From positions 38,242,392-38,306,391 of the forward strand of contig OX387190.1 of the NCBI GenBank assembly GCA_947561395.2: a stretch of DNA of 64,000 nt, given 5' to 3'. The notes under the pieces are model-generated. The model was not told the DNA's origin. It saw only the letters and a list, made by a program, of their open reading frames with translations, and did no database searches. Shown here in pieces: positions 24,530 through 36,450 of the stretch (the first letter of the stretch is position 1; each line of letters starts with the position of its first letter). The stretch is from Buxus sempervirens (Eukaryota > Streptophyta > Magnoliopsida > Buxales > Buxaceae). Position numbers and translations under genes: made by a program.

Positions 24530-25659
24530 GGAGATGAAGCAACCTGCTGTATTCATTTAGGGCTCGTTTGCCGTTCATTTTGGGAATTCATTTCAAGGTT
24601 TAGAATGAGTTCCAACGTACAAAATGAATTTTGAAGGATAAATAGAGCGTTTGGGAGCACTAGCAAAACTCATTCTCTCTGAATGAGAATGAGAAAAACT
24701 TGAGTTTGTAGAATCGGCTCTAACCCTGTTTCTGGATCTAGGAATGAGTTTTGCATTTTTGCGGTGGCAAACTTGTAAAACTAGATAAAATTTTAAATGG
24801 TGGCACAAAACGTAAATATATCAATCCAATTCCACTATTTCTCTTCAATGAATAGAAACAGCGAGGCCCTTCTTCTTCATCCGCTTCAATGGAGATGCAG
24901 GACTCATTGCTTTGGTCATATGTGAAATCTTGTCTAAAAGTGATTTGACCTCCCTCTTTAAACAAGCTTTGAATCAATATCCGCCAACAGCAACACCACG
25001 GAGGAGTTCAAATCATTAGAAGCAGTTCAGCCCTTCTTCTTCATTACTTGTCTTGAAATTTTGGCGATAAAGAGGATTTAACAGTTGAAATTTTGGTGAC
25101 AACTTTTTCCCTTTTTTGGTGAAAGATCTTGGTGATCAGCTGATTTTTATTGTTTTTTTTTACTTTTAGTTTAAGAGAGATGCTTTTTTTCTGTTGCTTC
25201 TTGTTGTTTATAGTTAATTAGGGTTTCGAGCATGGAGATCGCCTTAGCTTGGATGCCTGGATTTGGCATGTAGGCTTTGATTCATCTTGTTCTGAGTATC
25301 CAAAGGTTAGTTGTATTGAAAAAGTTCAATTCTATCGTTTTTGTGCAGTCCTTTTCTTTTAATTATCTTCAATGTGCTATTTTGGTTTGAAATTCTTTGA
25401 ATTCTCTTCTAGTTTAATCGAAAGAGTGGCATAGTTTCAAGAACGAATTGTGATCACTTATGATGTTCCACGAAGTTCTTTTGGTTCTAGTTTATGATTC
25501 TTGGTTTCGTGTTTAGGTCAAACCATGGCACAAGAGTAATTGGGAAGATGTATTGTTCTGCTCTCTCTATCTCTCTTACAAATCTCTTTTCCTGAATATA
25601 TAAACTTCTTTTTAATTAAAAATTGTTTTTTTAAATGGTTAGGCTTGGTGTATATATTT

Positions 25660-26370
25660 ATGACTATCTCAGCAACGCTAACGTGCTTATTGACCTCATA
25701 CATGAGAGGCGGGCAACAGTTGAAACAAACAGTGGCGGAACCACGTTGGGTGTAGGGGGGGCAATTGCCCCCCCTAAATTTTTGGAATTTTAATAAAAAA
25801 AAAATTTTTTATATCAAATATCATATTTGCCCCCCCCCCCCTGTAATTTTTATTTGCCCCCACCCCCACCTAAATTACTTTCTCGACTCTCACCGCACCC
25901 AACTCTCGCCCTATGTCATTTGATATATTATTTTGCCCCCTCGGATTCGGAGTCCTGGTTCCGCCACTGGAAACAAATCATGCTTCGTCTCACTATGACC
26001 TCATTACTTGCTTGCTTAGCATTCATAGCCATCACAATAAACAAGTAATATTTGATGAGGAGATATTACACAATGTCATTCTCCTCATGGTTGCAGGGCA
26101 TGACACTCCATCGATCCTTCATGGTGCAGCTTCTTGTAAATGATGCATATGTGTATGCCGCTTTTACTACAGAGCAAGAAGAGGTGGCCAAGAGCAAGTC
26201 CTCAGCTTCCCATATGGGATGAACTTACTAAAATGAAGAACACTTGGAGAGTAGCATTAGAGACTCTGAGGTTGATTCCCCTGTGTTTGGACTCGAAGGC
26301 TTCAGAAAGGCCTAACAAGATATTGAATATAGTGGATATCTAATACCCAAGGGGTGGATATCTTACGAAG
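25660..26370 (+). pseudogene. Cytochrome P450 fragment (CYP85-clan, CYP716/728-like), disrupted
   Basis: After an acceptor-like CTCAG at about 25670, the frame reads NANVLIDLIHERRATVET. It is then interrupted by the 240-bp MITE at 25730-25969 and resumes as SHYDLITCLLSIHS. The I-helix follows: EILHNVILLMVAGHDT, with the AGxDT oxygen-activation motif. Further on are MVQLLVNDAYVYAA, EQEEVAKSK, WDELTKMKNTWRVALETLRL (the K-helix ETLRL) and DIEYSGYLIPKGW. These blocks fall in different frames with stops between them, so at least two frameshifts have accumulated. The first exons and the heme-binding FxxGxxxCxG are absent. Presence of the acceptor site suggests a genomic rather than mRNA-derived copy. 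Family assignment is firm, subfamily tentative. Confidence 0.82.
25730..25969. mobile_element. 240-bp hAT-type MITE with exact 8-bp target duplication
   Basis: The terminal inverted repeat CAGTGGCGGAACCA (14 bp, perfect) occurs at both ends. The target duplication GAAACAAA is exact at 25722-25729 and 25970-25977. The 8-bp duplication and CAG..CTG ends are typical of hAT elements. The interior is C/G-homopolymer- and AT-rich, without coding capacity. It interrupts the P450 exon; removing the element and one duplication restores the local P450 frame. Confidence 0.92.
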
Positions 26371-26619
26371 ATGAAGAACGAAACTTTAGACTGAAACATA
26401 TAGAATCTTTCGAGGTTAAGTAGGATTTTTAAGGTTTTTTTTAAAGGTGTTTTAAGTTCTATCTATCCTCTTTTGAACTAATTTTCTTATCATTATTCAT
26501 GAAAAAAAAAATCAGGGAAGAGACCATTGGCTTCTATCTGTAGGGCAAGACAAATGTACGATAAATTATAATTCACAAAGACAATGGAATTCCAAGGGGT
26601 GCATCATTACCTGCTCGTC

Positions 26620-26659
26620 AAGGTTGGTTACACACTTTTTTGGTAACGAAGGTTGGTTA
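26620..26659 (-). mobile_element. Micro-retroinsertion inside the TIR element, 11-bp TSD
   Basis: AAGGTTGGTTA is repeated at 26620-26630 and 26649-26659. In between, on the - strand, CGTTACC is followed by six A residues. This is the weakest of the group, because both the duplication and the A run are short. Confidence 0.45.
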
Positions 26660-26989
26660 TGTACGACTTTTGTTCTTTAGTTACATGTTATTTATTTTAT
26701 ATTTATATCTATATTTGTGGATGGCTTGAAAAGGTGTTTCAAGTTTTATCTTTCAAGGATCAACCAATTTCTTATAATTATTCATGGAAAAAGAAAAAAA
26801 AATAAGGGAAAACAAATTTCATGGAACTCATTTTATTACTTGTTAACCAAAAAATTTTCTAGGTCAATTCATTTTGCTACATGCTAACCAAATGCAATTA
26901 GAAAGACTTCAAAATTGATTCCCAAAATGAATTTTAAGAACTCATTCTCGGAATGAATTCCTAATCAGGAATGAAAGCCAAACAAGGCC

Positions 26990-28006
26990 TAAACTACTGG
27001 GCTTGATCGAAGTGGCAGACGAAGCCTGAAGCCATGGACTGGAGATAATTTAAGTTTATTTGGTAACACGTGTTCTGCGGTCCCTACTCATGGGAATGAA
27101 GGTGATGATTAAATTATTTTTTTTTTCTCGTCGTGCGTAGGAGCATCTCAATTCTCATGTAACTTTCAATGGGCCCCACCGTGACAACCTTTTCGGTCCC
27201 ACTATGACATCATAACGAATTAACGATAGTTGCTTGTCGCGTTCACATACAAGAAAAGCATTAGTACTTCGTTTTCATGCATTGGACACATATTTCACCA
27301 TGGACCAACAGATCTTCCAAGCAAAGGCTCCAACAGATTCCATATTCCTTGCATCGTAACCACCGGGACCAAGATTGAATACAGCAATCATTTGTTCTAG
27401 TTTACGAAATTATTTCATACGTAAGCTGAGGGACATTAACCGTAGAATTAAGAAGCCGACCATTTATGGTTCAACAGTCCTACGGTTTACTCCCAAGTCC
27501 CTTACATGCAGGGTTAGTCTAATAACTGAGACAATTATCCCTGCCTGTGGGAACAGTACACTCTCATAGCATTGCGTTGACAGTCCAATTCCCCCAACTA
27601 AGGCGGAGTCAATTTGATAGTTGTGGCTCAATCCCAATATTCCGCAAGGGGGAGGAAGCCCCTATGATCACGCCTAGGGGGATCAACCATGCTGGTAGCC
27701 CCGTTTCCCCAATTTTTATCCACCAAAAAAAGAGAATCCAACCACTTATTACCAGAAACAAAAAAGGATCCACCCATCTTCCCTGCAGAATAAATAAATA
27801 AACGGACACATACGAGCGAGCATTGGCAAACAGATATATTCTATCTCCCCTTCTTCTCGTAAACAACTTATTTACTATATCCTATACATTTAAAATACAT
27901 GTATATAACTAGAAAAAACCGCGGAAATTGCATTCCACAAATGCAAGTGGATGGCATACATACAAGCACACCAGGAAGAGGAACATGCAAAATGAACAAT
28001 GGGAAC
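26990..28006. other. Spacer and PP2C55 3' flank
   Basis: No recognisable gene. The part next to 28007 should include the PP2C55 3' untranslated region. On the - strand 27609-27866 is open and hydrophobic in its middle (ISGWILFFWWIKI), but it lacks an ATG start and family resemblance. Confidence 0.4.
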
Positions 28007-31000
28007 TCATACGTTAGTTAAGCTGGTGATGTAGGATACAATTACAGTGATGTCATCCAGCTTGCCGCCGTAATAACGAAACCCGGCATCTTGTGCAGCA
28101 GAAGAGAAGGGTGTTTGCCGGTTCTTATCCTGAGCTCGCTGACGTGCTAAGGCAGCTATCTTCTCGGCTGTGACCTGAGGTCCCATACCTGCCCTCTTGG
28201 CCTGAACAACTACAGTATTGACCTCATTGTTATACAAGTTGTCAAACAATCCGTCTGTGCCAGCAATTATAACATCCCCAGGTACAACAGGAATCGCAAA
28301 TACCTTGTTATATTGGTAACAAAAGGAGGCCATTTAGAAAGCTCAGAATCTCACAGCCGATAGCAAACATCTATAAAGCAATTAGGAAAATCATTCGTTG
28401 ACTAACCTCACCAGAGCTAGGTAGATCACCATTAGTTCCACACTCTAGTTGATAAGTGAAATTAAAATCATGCTGTTGCACAGGGGACCGAAAGACAGTG
28501 CTTCCATCCCTGATCACTATAAATCCGCTGTCACCAAGATTAATAGCATGGACGCCCTGAAAAGAAGAGAGATAGATGAATACCACCTTAAAAATTCATA
28601 TCACATGACAAAAGTCTTCCTTGCGCTTTTGTCCAATAAAAGAGAGTCCACAGGTAAAAAAAAAAACCTAAAATTAATCCACTGTGACTAAATTCCTATA
28701 TATATGGGTTTTGTTAATGTAGGCTTCTCATACTATTTCTAATATTCATGTTGACCATCTTTTTCCCTTTTTCTTTTATTTTAGGAAAGAAATTCTTTTT
28801 TTCTCAAAATGAGTGCCTGTCATTTAAAATGACATTTCATACTTAGTCCCCTCACATTCTGTTCAGCCCTTAAATAAGTGAAATACTCTTAAATAAGGGA
28901 ACATATCGTACATGTGAATCTTGCTCTTAAGAGTCCAAAACTCCTATCATGAATGTTCTATTCAATTTGCACACACTTTCTAACCATTTTACCAAACAAA
29001 AGGTGGAAAAAAAGGGGAAAAGGAAAAAGGAGCTACAAAAGAATGTAAGTGTGTCAATTTACATTTAGTTGGATAGCATGAATGCATGTAAGGAAATTTC
29101 ATTCTCATTGTTTTTTTTTTCAGTCTTCTACTTCTCCCCACTATTTCCCTCTTTTTTTTTTTTTTTCGATGAATCCACACTATTTCCCTCTTCACCATAT
29201 TTGAAATAAGAATGGTAACAAAACATGCTCACAATATTGATAACAACCAAAATTTGGTGTAAAGAAAAAAAAATGGAACTACCAATTGCCAATTGGCTAT
29301 CCAAAATATAGGATAATTTGTATTACAAGTTCTCTATTTTTCTATGGGTAACAGCAAATAAGAATCATACACCTTCAAGGGTGTTTTTTGTTGTCTATAG
29401 ATTCAAGATAGATGTATATACATATATATACTGTATAATATTATCTAGTTTTGAAAGATGTAAGCATCTTTCAAAGAAGTACAGACGATACTAGTGGTAC
29501 TACGTATAGAGGATCTGCTCCCTTTTTACTTTCCCGATTAGGTTTGTCCCTTCTGTACTCTGTTCTCTAAAATTTTCTGATTTTTATTATTGAATTTTCA
29601 CCTTTCCAAAACCATAAAATCAGATTATATCATCTACATTCGTCTTATTTCCTTGATACCAACCAAAGGGGTCTAGCCCTGTGCACGGGGTCTGGAGAAG
29701 GTCTAATGTACACAGCTTTACACCCCGCAGGCGAGAGAGTGCCTCAAAAAGAATCAGAGACAGAGATAAGTTAAATGTAAGAAGGCTCACGAAAACAAAG
29801 GAGAGCTGCATATTGCATGGTCAGGCAATATAACAATAGATTAATCAAGAAAACTCTAGTAGAATTCAGACCAAGTTATGGTTCAAGTGGTTTCTGGACC
29901 TTTTAATTCCACATAGAAATCACTTGGAATGGATTTATACCTGATTCATTAATATTTCATGCTGTATGGGAATGGCTTTATGCATTAAAGCACAATATAG
30001 GCACTTTTTCAAAATCGGGAGCATTTAATTCCAAAAACTTAAGTACTAGGAGAAGAAAATAATTAATAAATAATAAAGAGGAATATGTGTGTGTGTGATT
30101 GTGTGTGATTGAACTGACTGCTATGTGACCTGATATAATTGAAAAAAAGAAAATCCAAACATTTTAGGTATCTGCAAAACAGTATATTCTTGAGAGGAAA
30201 GACAAAGTAACATCCCAAGAAGAGATCAGGAAGCACAAATCAATTTTCTACTTGCAAGAAAAAAGGGGTCAAAGGAACTACAACATATTTTAAGCATGGA
30301 TTTCCCCCGTATCTGTCCTGGACCAACAAACACAAAGTAAAAGGAACAAATATCATGGTGCAACTTGATTTGATTTGGCCTTTTTTTTTTGGGGCACCAA
30401 CGAAACACAAAATCAAGGTTAGTGGAAGTAACCCAAAAGTGAACCAAATTTTGAACTGGACTCCCAAATCCATCAATGGAATCAAATTCAAATATTAAAC
30501 CCTATACCCAATCCAATCTGCATTCCTACGCCAGTTTGGCTCTTTTTAACACAGTAATTTTAAAATATTACTACATTCCCCAACCCATTCATCAAATCGA
30601 AAACAAGTCATAAAACCATTAACTCAATCCAATTTGCATTCACGATTTGGTTTGGCTAGATTATCATATAAAATGTTTTACATTATATTAGGTAACACTG
30701 GCTATTCGCAAATCAATATATTGACAAATTACACTTGTATTGAATAATAAATAAATAAATAATCAGCCCTGCTGAACTGGTCATATCAAAATAATGTAGC
30801 ACCATATTATAGCAAATTATATTGCTTACAACTTGAGGTCCCAATGATTAGATGCTCATAAGTACCAATTAGACTAATTTTTGGCATGCGGGTTGACGCA
30901 ACAGTAACACTAGCCATAATAAGCACCAGGTTTTAGCATACTAAAGTATGAATAGGAAAGGTTCCCCACACGCTAAGCATATGGAACTCATCCTCTCCCC

Positions 31001-33755
31001 ATCTCTCTCTCACATACTCGCTCTATATATGTGTCTGCATATATAGAGTTGTGAGACAACTATCATACAGTATATAGACCACAATTCAGTTTGAATGCAT
31101 TCAGTTCGGTTTAGTATAGCTAGGCTTAAACCTAAAAATCCGATTTGCTTTAGTAAATTTAGGACCAAATGATCCAAATGTTTAGAAACCACCCAGTTTC
31201 ATTGAGTCAATGTCAAGTTTAATCAATCAGAATTGCCTTCCTAGCTCAAACTATGATGCAAAATAATGATCTCTGCAAACCTGCCCACTTAAAAAATGAA
31301 AAAATAACTGACCTGGTCTGTAAGAGCTATGATGCAAGCGGTAGAAGAACCTTCGGCTTTTGTAATAGAATGAGCTTTCTCTAAAACCCTAGCAGGGTTG
31401 ATGGAGCCCTTGGGCTCTTCTTGGATGGCAGTTACTGAATTAGACATAAGCTCTCGGGCATATTTTCCTGCATCAACACCATGTGCTGCCCAGCCACCAA
31501 CACCATCTGCAACACCTATGGCCTGCTCATGGACACAAATAAAGTGTGCATCATCCCCACCTGTTTCTTCTTTGTCAGGATGTGGCAAGTAACATGATCC
31601 TGAAAGTAGTTTCAGAGTTCTATAGTCTACCATTTCCCTGTATTCAATGACAAACAACATAAGTAGAAGGAAATAATGATGGAACTATTAAATCATCTCA
31701 TCATCCATGCACATAATTGAAATAACACTTTTCATGCCATGACAGTAACTCTGCAGTATCTACCATACTGACAAATATAACAGCTATTATAAGGTGTTTC
31801 ACTTTTCCACTTCTTCATCATATTATTATGGCAACACTAACACTGTATTGTTTAATTCGATAAGTATAACATCAAATACATTAGGACATTAATATAAGAG
31901 GGTTGCTTTCAGCATTGTATATCTAGGTACACGATCTGTGTACCTCCAAATCATCTTTATCATACATTAATATAAATTCTTATTACTTATTAAAAAAAAC
32001 ATTAGGACATTATTAAAGGCCATATTGGCAAGAAAGATGTCCAATTTTTCTGATATAATAATCAAAATCTCTGGTTTAGAAGATCTAATTAAAGCAATCT
32101 TCATTAAACTTTAATTCAGTAAATGTTGCAATAAGCACAAACTTTTTGTTCCTATAATTTATGGACCATGTTTACCTAGGACTCAAGTAAGATAGACTAA
32201 GAATGCACAATAAATACCAACATCACCATGCATGAGTATTACACAGCCCAGAACAGGAAAATTTTCCTAAGCAAGGAAATAATGAAAAATTTATTTCTGC
32301 AATAATGCTGAAACCCCTGGTCGTATTTCATTGCAACAGCAAGATATAGAGTGTTCAGGTCCCATCTCACTGAAGTAAGTGTTCCTCTTATACCTTCGAG
32401 CCACATCCCAACACAAAAAGGCAACTGGCTTTCTGGATGGCTCATAAAGCAAAGATATTTTCCCCAAAACCTTTTGGCCACAGCATCACCACTTAAAGGG
32501 GAAAACTTCATATATGATGGTTACATCGAGTACCAAGAAATAAGACACTATAAATGGAAGAATTTAATATGGCCCAACATGCAGAAAAGCTTTATATTCA
32601 AAAAAATTCTACCTGATCAAACCAAAAAGATAAAACAAAAGCAACATTATTCACTCCTGTGGAAGAGGATTCAGTTGCTGACTATTGAAACTGGATGGCA
32701 AGAACAACGCAACTATGTTCATGGAAAATGCAAAGCTAGCACCCACAACACACCTATACTAGAGAAACAGTCGACTAAATTGAATTAACTGCATAATTAT
32801 TCTTTAAGGAATCTTTAATCCAGATCCTTTGAACCGCTAGAATTTCATATTGAGCAAATTAGAAGTCTATTGACAATTAAAATGACATATGAAGTACCTC
32901 AAATATTCATATAATCAACAAATCACTTAGATGGATTTTATGAACAAAAATAAATAAAAAATTTTAAGAAGGCAAGGACAGAAATAAAGTGAGATAAAAC
33001 ACATACTGGCCAGATGAAACTGCAGAACTTGTAACATGTTCGTCACGAGAACCATCAAATGAGACATCAGGAGCAGCCCCAGCAGAGTAACATACATATG
33101 ATGGGCTATGAAAATCCTTTGACGCTGGTCCTAGACGTTTATTAGATTTGAAATTCCTCCTAACTGAGCTAAATGTCAAATATCCATAAATGGCATATCT
33201 GTTTGATGGCTCTTCATACTTCAAACACATGCTAGCTTTTCGGCAATTATCAAAACTCCTTTTGCTACAAAAAACACCAGCACAAGTAGCATAATTTGAA
33301 TGGCTCACTTGTCTTGGGCTCAAGTTGTACATAGACACAGCCACAGAATCACTAGTAGCCATAGGTATTTTCAGCAATGGATTGCCGGTCAAAATCTTGG
33401 TAGAGCTAGATAGCAGGCTATTGACATGAATTCCACAAATTTGATAAGATGAGCCAGAAACAGAGGGAACAGGAAATATGTGAGAACTTGTTCCAACTAC
33501 AGATATATTCCTCCTCTGGTTAACTAACTGAGAGTTTAATGTTTGGGCAGTAACTGTAGCAGGTGGTAAAAATGAATGCCCCTCTGCAAGAGTCGAAAAC
33601 GGTGCAGAAATCGACAATCCCGAAATTCCAAATAGCAATTTTCTTTCCCCAAGTACAACTAATGAGTTCTGAAATCCAAGTTCCTGCCCTATAATCAGCC
33701 TCCGGAATCCAGGACGGAATATAATATTCAGCCTTGAAAAATAAGTAGATGGCAT
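28007..33755 (-). CDS. PP2C55: Protein phosphatase 2C 55-like (PP2C/SpoIIE-type)
   Basis: Metal-dependent Ser/Thr phosphatase of the plant PP2C55/PP2C80 group. Four coding exons: 33007-33755, 31313-31637, 28407-28556 and 28007-28303; phases close to 506 aa. The first about 250 residues are poorly conserved and begin with an Arg-rich, acid-poor stretch (MPSTYFSRLNIIFRPGFRR), which suggests organelle targeting. The catalytic domain follows: GSCYLPHP, EETGGDDAHF (about 274-283), GVADGVGGW (about 291-299), GSSTACI, GDSGF (366-370), QHDFNFTYQLE, the metal-binding GTDGLFDN (423-430) and YYGGKLDDITV (about 487-497). These are the acidic metal ligands expected of PP2Cs. An acceptor-like CAG at 33796-33798 just before the ATG suggests an intron in the 5' leader, with a leader exon ending near 34361. 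Introns hold LINE insertions. Highly confident of family and subgroup. Confidence 0.93.
29139..29192 (-). mobile_element. Micro-retroinsertion (...ATTCATCG + A13) with 15-bp TSD
   Basis: CACTATTTCCCTCTT is exactly repeated at 29139-29153 and 29178-29192 in a PP2C55 intron. Between the copies, on the - strand, lie about eleven nucleotides ending CATCG and a run of thirteen A residues. The 3' end differs from the TACC ending of the other small insertions. Confidence 0.7.
31892..31998 (+). mobile_element. 107-bp 5'-truncated LINE 3' end with 14-bp TSD
   Basis: ACATTAGGACATTA is exact at 31878-31891 and 31999-32012. The insert has the AGGTACAC/GTGTACCT hairpin (31925-31945), then ATTCTTATTACTTATT and poly(A). 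It lies in a PP2C55 intron, antisense to the gene. The tail sequence closely matches the LINE end at 44391-44425. Confidence 0.85.
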
Positions 33756-33795
33756 CTCATAATCTAATACGATATTGCTCGAAATATCCAACTGC

Positions 33796-35440
33796 ACAGA
33801 ACTTGGACACTAACAATTACTACAAACGAAAATCTCATACTCAACAAATCTTAAGAATCACTTAGTCCTGCTTCTGCCTTCTCCGATACATCAATAACGT
33901 ATAAACCTGTAACCAGAAGAGAAAGAAACGTGAATAATAAAGAAAGAATGCCAACGGTAATAAAAGAGAACCCAATTTTCTAGGAAAAACAGGGAAAGAT
34001 AAAAAAAAAAGATTATCGTTGCCCGGCAAACATGTTCCAGCAACCTCCCAAAAGATATTTCCAATATACAAAGCCAAGGTCGATTATATATACATATACA
34101 TAGATTGAGAGAAAGAGAGAGATAAGGCCGATATCTTATCTTTGAAGAAAAAATACCACAAAAATAACAGGTAAGAAGTTACAGGCTCGAAGCAGCAATT
34201 CAAGATTTCATAAATAACGAAACAACACCAATACCAAAAACATAAAACAAGGGTTTCCAACCGTAAGGAAAAAAAAAATCGAAGAAGCTCAAATTTTAAG
34301 AGACTAGAGCTATGGATGAACGAGCGAATAACGCAATGCGTAACACAAGAGGAATCAAACCTGTAATTGGAATCAGATTAGCAGTGTATACGTAACCCTA
34401 ATCCAATAAGCCTTACGATCGACAGAACCAGGAACTCCAACGATCAATAAAACTGTTTCCCTATATTATTACTCTTTCGTTAGATCGAAGGACGGATAGA
34501 TCTTCACGGTTAATAAGAAAGCATAAGACGTCGTCTTCGTCTCCTGCGACGTTAGGCGGAAAACATGAGCTTTGCTTCCCTCCTTTCAATGCTCCCTCCA
34601 AACTGTTCAATCACCTCCTACTCTCTCCCCCTCCTTTTCGGGTGGAACGCAGATTCAGTGACAAGACCGCACGATACCTTGCCCAATAATGTAATTATGT
34701 AAGGGATGCTAATGAGACGGGTTAAAGCGTAACCCGCACCACCCCTAATAATTAGGGCTTAGTATAACACAAATTATGCCATTATGGTACGGGTCGGCTA
34801 GGGTTTAACTCAAGCTTGCCTTGTTACCAACCAGATAAGGTTAGGTTAGGAGCATGTTTGGTATGGCTTCAATTTTTATAGGGTAGGTTAGGATTTAAAA
34901 TTTTATGTTATGCATAAATAATATATTCTTTTGAAATGAAAGTTATCCAACTATATTGCTAAACTTTTTATCTCAGGAAGCATATGCTAGATCTGCCGTG
35001 ACCGAAGGTCCGAAGGTGGTTTATATGTGCACATCTGTGAACGAGGCTGACCTGTACACATAAACTACCAGCAGATCTTGATCTTTTATTGGAGTGGACT
35101 CCAGCTGATTTGCTTCTTTCATTGAACGGCCAAGGACGCGGAGTACGATGTTGTGCCTGAAGAATATATAGCTGTCAGTAGCTCATTTCCACCGAAGCAT
35201 TTATATCGTTTCCCATAAATAAACATGGGCATTTGGGCATTTAACAGTTATTAACTGTGGGGCTGTCATGTTTCATATGAGTGTTGGTACATCAACCGTG
35301 CTACTACTACCACATAGGGGCCTGAAATGGTTAATGGGATCAAATGCATCCACAAATATCTGGCAAATATCTTATCCACAAAATATTATTATTTCGTGTT
35401 CCTTGAGAGCATTGTCCTCCACATGTTTCTAAATAATGCC
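33796..35440 (-). promoter_or_regulatory. PP2C55 5' leader (with intron) and promoter region
   Basis: The 5' leader of PP2C55 appears to be split. Polypyrimidine/CAG acceptors occur at 33796-33798 and near 33907, and an AG/GTTTGATT donor lies at 34361 on the - strand. A GC-richer stretch at 34480-34640 fits a first leader exon and core promoter. Beyond about 34700 the sequence is featureless AT-rich DNA. Exact transcription starts cannot be read from sequence. Confidence 0.4.
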
Positions 35441-35554
35441 GACACTGGGAAATTCTTTTTTTTTTTTTTATATATATATATGCCCATGAGTCTCCAGTTT
35501 TTCTTCATAAATCCGAAATAGATTTAAGATATGGAGCATGAATTTCCCAGTGTC
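35441..35554. repeat. 114-bp inverted-repeat (hairpin) element
   Basis: GACACTGGGAAATTC (35441-35455) is the exact reverse complement of GAATTTCCCAGTGTC (35540-35554). The loop of 84 bases starts with a T run and an AT stretch. There is no clear flanking duplication. It resembles a very small MITE, or a stem that could form in a transcript. Confidence 0.7.
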
Positions 35555-35574
35555 TGTTACCAAAAAAAAAAAAA

Positions 35575-36450
35575 AGGGCGATTAGGGTTCACGAAAGGGC
35601 GACGAACTTAGGGTTTTGAGGTTTTCGTGATCGAGGAAGGCCATCTCCAACAAATCATAGGCGGCACCTACACCAACGTTCCGGAGGTTCGAGTTGAGCG
35701 GCACCTTCAACAATGTTTCGGGTCCGATGGAACTCACTGTCGAATCTGACGGAGATGAGGCCGACAACGACGACGGTCGGCGACATTCCGATCCTGTATG
35801 CACCAGCAGTTTCTGCCGTCTATTGGATCGTTCTTTGCCTCGGTTCTTCATCACCGTCGTCAGTGTTTGGTCGTGGGTTGATTTTAATGTTGTTTCTCCG
35901 TCCTGCTATCGTTTTTTGTTAATACTTGTTGTTAGTTTTGGACGATACTCGTCTCCAATCAAGGCCGCTGGTCGTCTTTTGTCTATCCAGGTGATGCTTG
36001 GAGTTACACTCCAGGGAGCTTCCTTAACAGTAGGGTCATCTTTGTGCCTCTTTTCGGGAAAGATCGGAGCACCGATCCTTCCCTATTTCGTTGCAAATCA
36101 GTTAGCGACTCTGTCCCCTTTAGGAACTCTTCAAATCCGCATGTTAGCAGACCCTTCCTCAGGCGCTCCTGATGGTTTTCCATCAACTCTCTTGGCTGTT
36201 GCCGCGTGCCTGACTTTGTTTTTGTCTGGTACTAAGAATACTACTAAGTTTTCCATCAACTCTCTTGGCTGTTGCCGCGTGCCTGACTTTGTTTTTGTCT
36301 TTGTTTTTGTCTGGTACTAAGAATACTTCTACTGTTGATGGATGTGTCCTCAACTCTGTTTTGTTTGTTCATATATTCAGGGCTAAATGTTGATATGTCT
36401 CATGTTCTTTTTGTTAATGAAATCGCCTAATTTAGGCTTTCTACAAAAAA
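35575..36450 (+). repeat. Unassigned repeat-like sequence, possibly a rearranged LINE copy
   Basis: The segment is GC-richer than its surroundings. It starts after GTTACC and a poly(A) run, stays open for 208 codons from 35694 without family resemblance, and ends AATGAAATCGCCTAATTTAG then TTCTACAAAAAA, like plant LINE tails. A 73-bp tandem duplication lies at about 36176-36320 (unit TTTTCCATCAACTCTCTTGG onward). I see no reverse transcriptase motif, so the LINE reading is an inference. Confidence 0.35.

Larger units (their letters stand above)
24560..26989. mobile_element. TIR-bounded element carrying a captured P450 fragment (Pack-type candidate)
   Basis: The left end GGGCTCGTTTGCCGTTCATT and the reverse complement of the right end, GGCCTTGTTTGGCTTTCATT, agree at 16 of 20 positions. 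Both continue into a shared GGAATTCATT. Subterminal inverted copies of GAATGAGTTCC lie further in. The ends are preceded by TTTA and followed by TAAA, so a 3-bp TWA target site (PIF/Harbinger habit) is possible but not exact. The interior is 2.4 kb and shows no transposase frame; it holds a broken P450 exon and a nested hAT-type MITE. The element would be non-autonomous. The ends are seen; the class is inferred. Confidence 0.6.

Noticed and set aside
32351..32788. 145-codon open frame on + in the PP2C55 intron region
   Set aside because: No family resemblance; it lies within an intron of a well-supported gene on the other strand, and its composition looks random.
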